From NCBI GenBank assembly GCA_947498415.1, contig CANMKB010000005.1:1-64000 (forward strand): a stretch of 64,000 nt of DNA, read 5' to 3'. The notes beneath the pieces were generated by a model that had not been told where the DNA came from, searched no databases, and saw nothing but the letters and a program-made list of their open reading frames with translations. The translations under genes were made by a program, and so were the position numbers. The stretch comes from an uncultured Paracoccaceae bacterium. GTDB taxonomy: Bacteria > Pseudomonadota > Alphaproteobacteria > Rhodobacterales > Rhodobacteraceae. How positions within the stretch are numbered: the stretch's first letter is position 1; each line of letters begins with the position of its first letter. Below, piece after piece: positions 60,132 to 64,000 of the stretch.

Positions 60132-63100
60132 ATGGTGCGGCGCGTCACACCCCTTGCTGGCGGGATTATTTCTTACTTTACGCGACATGGTACCGCTGCC
60201 AACTTGTTGTTGGTGTTGCTTGTGGTGGCTGGGCTGTCAGCAGCGCCTCAAATGCGGGCGCAATTCTTTCCAGATGTAATCACCGACAATGTACAGGTGA
60301 ATGTGAATTGGGATGGCGCAGGCGCGGAAGACGTGGATGCGGCCATTGTCCAAGTTCTAGAGCCGGTATTGCTGGCCGTCGAAGGTGTGAAAAGCACAGA
60401 GTCGCGCTCTTCTGAGGGAAGCGCCTCGATCTCGATGGAATTCGAGCCGGGCTGGGATATGTCTCGTGCGGCTGATGATGTGCAGCAGGCGGTCGATAAC
60501 GTCACAACCTTGCCCGAAGATGTGGATGATCCGCGTGTGCGGAGGGGCGCTTGGCGGGATCGTGTCACAGATGTTGTTATCACAGGGCCACTTGCCCCTG
60601 AACAACTGGGCCGGTTTGCGGATGAATTCGTGACGCGCTTGTTTGCCGAAGGAGTGACGCGTGTCACCATCCGGGGTGTCGCCGCAACTCGCACAATTGT
60701 CGAAGTGCCGTTAGCGCAACTTGTCACCCACAACGTGACGATGGCCCAAATTGCGGCTGCAATCGACGAAGAAGTTAATGCAGATCCAGCGGGAGACGTT
60801 GCCAGCGCCAATACCCGCGTCAGAACCGGTGTGGCCAAGCGCAATGCGGCGCAGATTGAATCGATCGTTTTGCGGACCAACGAGGATGGTTCAAAGCTAA
60901 CCATCGGTGATGTGGCAACAGTCACAGTTGAAGGGGCGGGCCGCAACCGCAGTTACTTTGTAAGCGACAACCCTGCGCTGTCGATCCGCGTGGATCGTTC
61001 GGCCAAAGGCGATGCAATCGATATTCAAGCGCAGGTCGAAGACGTTGCTCAAGACCTTCAGGCGACCCTACCTGAAGGGGCCTCTATAGATCTCATTCGT
61101 ACCCGTGCCGAGGCGATCTCTGGCCGCCTGAATTTGCTTCTCGACAATGGCTTAATGGGACTTGGATTGGTTCTGGTGCTCTTGTTCTTGTTTTTGAATG
61201 CCCGGATTGCGTTTTGGGTTGCGGCCGGCATTCCCGTTGCGATGTGCGCCGCAATTGCATTGATGTATGCCTTTGGCATCACGTTAAACATGATTTCGCT
61301 GTTCGGGTTGATCATCACGCTTGGGATCGTGGTGGATGACGCAATTGTTGTCGGAGAGCACGCGGATATGCGGGCACGTCGGTTAGGAGAGAGCCCGACT
61401 TTGGCAGCTGAAACCGCTGCGCAACGCATGGCGCTGCCAGTGTTTTCCGCAACATTGACCACTGTGATCGCATTCTTTGGGCTTGTTGCCATTGGGGGGC
61501 GATTTGGCGATCTGATCATCGACATTCCGTTTACCGTAATTGTGGTGTTGATCGCGTCTCTTGTTGAGTGCTTTCTGATCCTTCCCAATCACATGCGACA
61601 TGCTTTGGCCCATACCGCCAGGGAACATTGGTATGACTGGCCGAGCCGTGTTGTGAATATTGGGTTCCGCTGGTTCCGAGAAACGGTGTTTCGCCCTTTC
61701 ATCGCCCTTGTCATCCGCGCACGCTATCCGGTTATGGCAGGGGCTGTCGTGCTGTTAGCGACCCAAGCCAGTTTGTTTATTTCCGGTGACGTGAAGTGGC
61801 GTTTTTTCAATGCGCCAGAAAGAGGGTCAATCAGCGGCAACTTCATCATGTCTGCCGATGCAACCCGAGAAGACTCGCTTGCCATGATGCGAGAGATGCA
61901 GCGTGCCACCGAAGAATTGGGACGCGAATACGAGGAAAAACACGGGCGCAATCCGCTTCAATTTGTAATGGCCGAAGTTGGCGGCAACACAGGGCGCGGC
62001 CTTTCGGGCGCAGATGCAAGAAGCCCAGACCAACTAGGAGGCATTGCCATTGAATTGATAGACGCCGATCTACGCAGTTATTCCAGCTTTGCCTTTGTCG
62101 CTGACCTACAAGACCGCGTTCTGAAACACCCACTGGCGGAAACTGTGAGCTTTCGCGGTTGGCGATCTGGCCCGGGTGGAGATTCACTGGATGTACAGCT
62201 TTTTGGTGCCGATAGCGCGACACTCAAGGCCGCGTCAGTGTCCTTGAAGGAAGCACTCTTGCCCTATCCAGAAGTGTCCGCAGTCGAGGACAATCTGCCG
62301 TATGACAAAGAAGAGCTGATCCTCGAACTCACACCACAGGGTCAGGCGCTGGGCTTTACCATTGATGGGTTAGGCCGCGTGCTGCGGCACCGTTTGAATG
62401 GGATCGAAGCTTCGACCTATCCAGAGGGGCCGCGTACGGCAAGCATCCGTGTCGAGTTGCCCGTGGACGCTTTGACAGCAGATTTTCTGGAAACGTCATT
62501 GATGCGTACCCCAGCTGGAAATTATGTGCCCCTGGCCGACATCGTCAGCACCGAACGTCGTACAGGCTTTTCCACCATTCGCCGTGAAAATGGCGTGCGG
62601 GTGGTTTCGGTGAATGGTGACATTTCTGAAGATGACCCGGAACGCGCCGCTGCAGTTGAACGGGCGCTGAAAGAAGACATTCTCCCAGAAATCGCGAGTG
62701 TGCATCAGGTCGAATGGCGCTTGGCGGGCTTGGCCGAACAGGAAAGCAGTTTCCTGACTGATGCGCGTAACGGTCTTATCCTGTGTCTTACGGGGATCTA
62801 CCTTGTTTTGGCGTGGGTTTTCGCAAGTTGGACACGGCCATTGATCGTCATGGCGATCATTCCCTTTGGTCTGGTGGGCACAATTTATGGCCATCATTAT
62901 CATGACGTTCCATTGTCGATGTTCACCGTGGTGGGCCTATTGGGCATGACGGGAATCATCATCAATGATTCAATTGTTTTGATCACGACGATCGACGAAT
63001 ATGCTCAGGAACGGGGTTTATTGCCCTCTATCATCGAAGGCACAGCCGACCGATTGCGCCCTGTAATGCTCACGACACTTACGACAGTTTTGGGCTTAAC

Positions 63101-63515
63101 CCCGCTGTTGTTTGAACGTTCTGCACAGGCACAGTTCCTGAAGCCGACGGTGATCACGCTGGTCTATGGGCTTGGGTTTGGAGTGATGCTGGTGTTGATC
63201 GTTGTGCCGGCTTTGTTGGCAGCACAGCAAGATATCGGGCGCCAGATTGCAGCGGCCCGCAAAGCAATACGCGCACCGCAGTTACGCGCACTAACCTGGC
63301 CGTTGAGTGTTGCGATTTTCGGGTGGCTGATCGGCACGCTTGGGTGGTTCACCCTGTATGATGAAATTCACCCTGTTTTACAAAGCGTGATGCCTTGGTC
63401 AGACAGCTTCACAAACACAAGCGCCGTTATTATGGTCTTTACCGCCGGTGCCGCTACGCTGTGTTTGCTAGGTTACGCCATTGCTGCAATTCGCCTGCAA
63501 ACACGGCGTATATGA
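60132..63515 (+). CDS. RND efflux transporter permease
   Basis: GISYFTRH-type N-terminus, QFFPDVITDNVQVNVNWDGAGAEDVD, GLIITLGIVVDDAIVVGEHADM, repeated TM blocks. Confidence 0.95.
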   Translation: MVRRVTPLAGGIISYFTRHGTAANLLLVLLVVAGLSAAPQMRAQFFPDVITDNVQVNVNWDGAGAEDVDAAIVQVLEPVLLAVEGVKSTESRSSEGSASISMEFEPGWDMSRAADDVQQAVDNVTTLPEDVDDPRVRRGAWRDRVTDVVITGPLAPEQLGRFADEFVTRLFAEGVTRVTIRGVAATRTIVEVPLAQLVTHNVTMAQIAAAIDEEVNADPAGDVASANTRVRTGVAKRNAAQIESIVLRTNEDGSKLTIGDVATVTVEGAGRNRSYFVSDNPALSIRVDRSAKGDAIDIQAQVEDVAQDLQATLPEGASIDLIRTRAEAISGRLNLLLDNGLMGLGLVLVLLFLFLNARIAFWVAAGIPVAMCAAIALMYAFGITLNMISLFGLIITLGIVVDDAIVVGEHADMRARRLGESPTLAAETAAQRMALPVFSATLTTVIAFFGLVAIGGRFGDLIIDIPFTVIVVLIASLVECFLILPNHMRHALAHTAREHWYDWPSRVVNIGFRWFRETVFRPFIALVIRARYPVMAGAVVLLATQASLFISGDVKWRFFNAPERGSISGNFIMSADATREDSLAMMREMQRATEELGREYEEKHGRNPLQFVMAEVGGNTGRGLSGADARSPDQLGGIAIELIDADLRSYSSFAFVADLQDRVLKHPLAETVSFRGWRSGPGGDSLDVQLFGADSATLKAASVSLKEALLPYPEVSAVEDNLPYDKEELILELTPQGQALGFTIDGLGRVLRHRLNGIEASTYPEGPRTASIRVELPVDALTADFLETSLMRTPAGNYVPLADIVSTERRTGFSTIRRENGVRVVSVNGDISEDDPERAAAVERALKEDILPEIASVHQVEWRLAGLAEQESSFLTDARNGLILCLTGIYLVLAWVFASWTRPLIVMAIIPFGLVGTIYGHHYHDVPLSMFTVVGLLGMTGIIINDSIVLITTIDEYAQERGLLPSIIEGTADRLRPVMLTTLTTVLGLTPLLFERSAQAQFLKPTVITLVYGLGFGVMLVLIVVPALLAAQQDIGRQIAAARKAIRAPQLRALTWPLSVAIFGWLIGTLGWFTLYDEIHPVLQSVMPWSDSFTNTSAVIMVFTAGAATLCLLGYAIAAIRLQTRRI

Positions 63516-63516
63516 C

Positions 63517-64000
63517 TTAACTGGTAGGGCATCCTTGAATATCAACCGCATAGTCGTGGCCAAAGATGGTGACACGAACGCCTGAGCGATCCACCAAGAA
63601 CGGCTCTTCATCCACATGCATCACTTGGCTTGCGATGGTGATCGTGTTGCCACGCCTGACAGTCTCCGCCTCAGCAACCCATAGTTTTGGGTTGTTGGTT
63701 TCGATCACACCATGTTCTGCGCCACCTGTGCTGGGCATGTTGATGGTGGCTTTAATGATCATTCCGTCGCTTGTCGCAGACAGGGCACAGCTGACCTGAG
63801 AAACCCCAGCTTCCTGAGCGGAATAGGGTTGCTCGGTCATCGCGACAGCGATTCTGGGATCAATCTCGGACGATGCCGCTGGAAGTTCGGCTGAAACGCG
63901 CAATGTTTCTGGGATGCAAATGTCTTTGCAGACACCAATGTCGAGCCGCGCCTTAAGCTTTACGTCATTTCCGTCAGTTGACGGTGAGACGATGAGGGGC
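63517..64000 (-). CDS. Partial DsbD-N-domain-like protein (5' end beyond window)
   Basis: Frame stays open to the window edge: PLIVSPSTDGNDVKLKARLDIGVCKDICIPETLRVSAELPAASSEIDPRIA... Confidence 0.75.
   Translation of the reverse strand, partial: PLIVSPSTDGNDVKLKARLDIGVCKDICIPETLRVSAELPAASSEIDPRIAVAMTEQPYSAQEAGVSQVSCALSATSDGMIIKATINMPSTGGAEHGVIETNNPKLWVAEAETVRRGNTITIASQVMHVDEEPFLVDRSGVRVTIFGHDYAVDIQGCPTS

Overview
The window looks like roseobacter-type alphaproteobacterial (Rhodobacteraceae) chromosome. That placement comes from gene content and order, not from a search. It is mostly dense housekeeping sequence: ccoNOQP and ccoGHIS (cbb3 oxidase and its assembly factors), hemF/hemC/hemE, clpS, uvrC-pgsA-moaD-moaE, ubiA, rsmE, gshA, plsY-pyrC-pyrB, moaB, an RND efflux pair and one tRNA-Met. 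The main accessory block (about 23.5-37.5 kb) is a capsule/exopolysaccharide locus with two large glycosyltransferases, two sulfotransferase-like proteins, KpsM/KpsE/KpsT-type export proteins, gmd and a Kdo module (kdsA, kdsB, kpsF). No CRISPR array, transposase, integrase or rRNA was seen. The observations most worth a second look are: (1) a 126-bp tandem repeat feeding a minimal kinase-like domain, next to a Cys-rich secreted protein, at the left edge; (2) a possible FNR-dependent, three-hairpin small RNA upstream of ccoG, not in the ORF track; (3) a SLAM-like outer-membrane protein divergent from a CAP-domain lipoprotein, sitting between ccoNOQP and ccoGHIS; (4) a small gene translationally coupled to plsY and split by one in-frame TAA; (5) a terminator/palindrome-bearing spacer after uvrC that overlaps a possibly frameshifted antisense ORF; (6) two short proteins absent from the ORF track (CcoS, and a 33-aa membrane peptide upstream of... 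i.e. 3' of pyrB). I did not find a clear-cut, complete novel system; the strongest candidates are (1) and (2).
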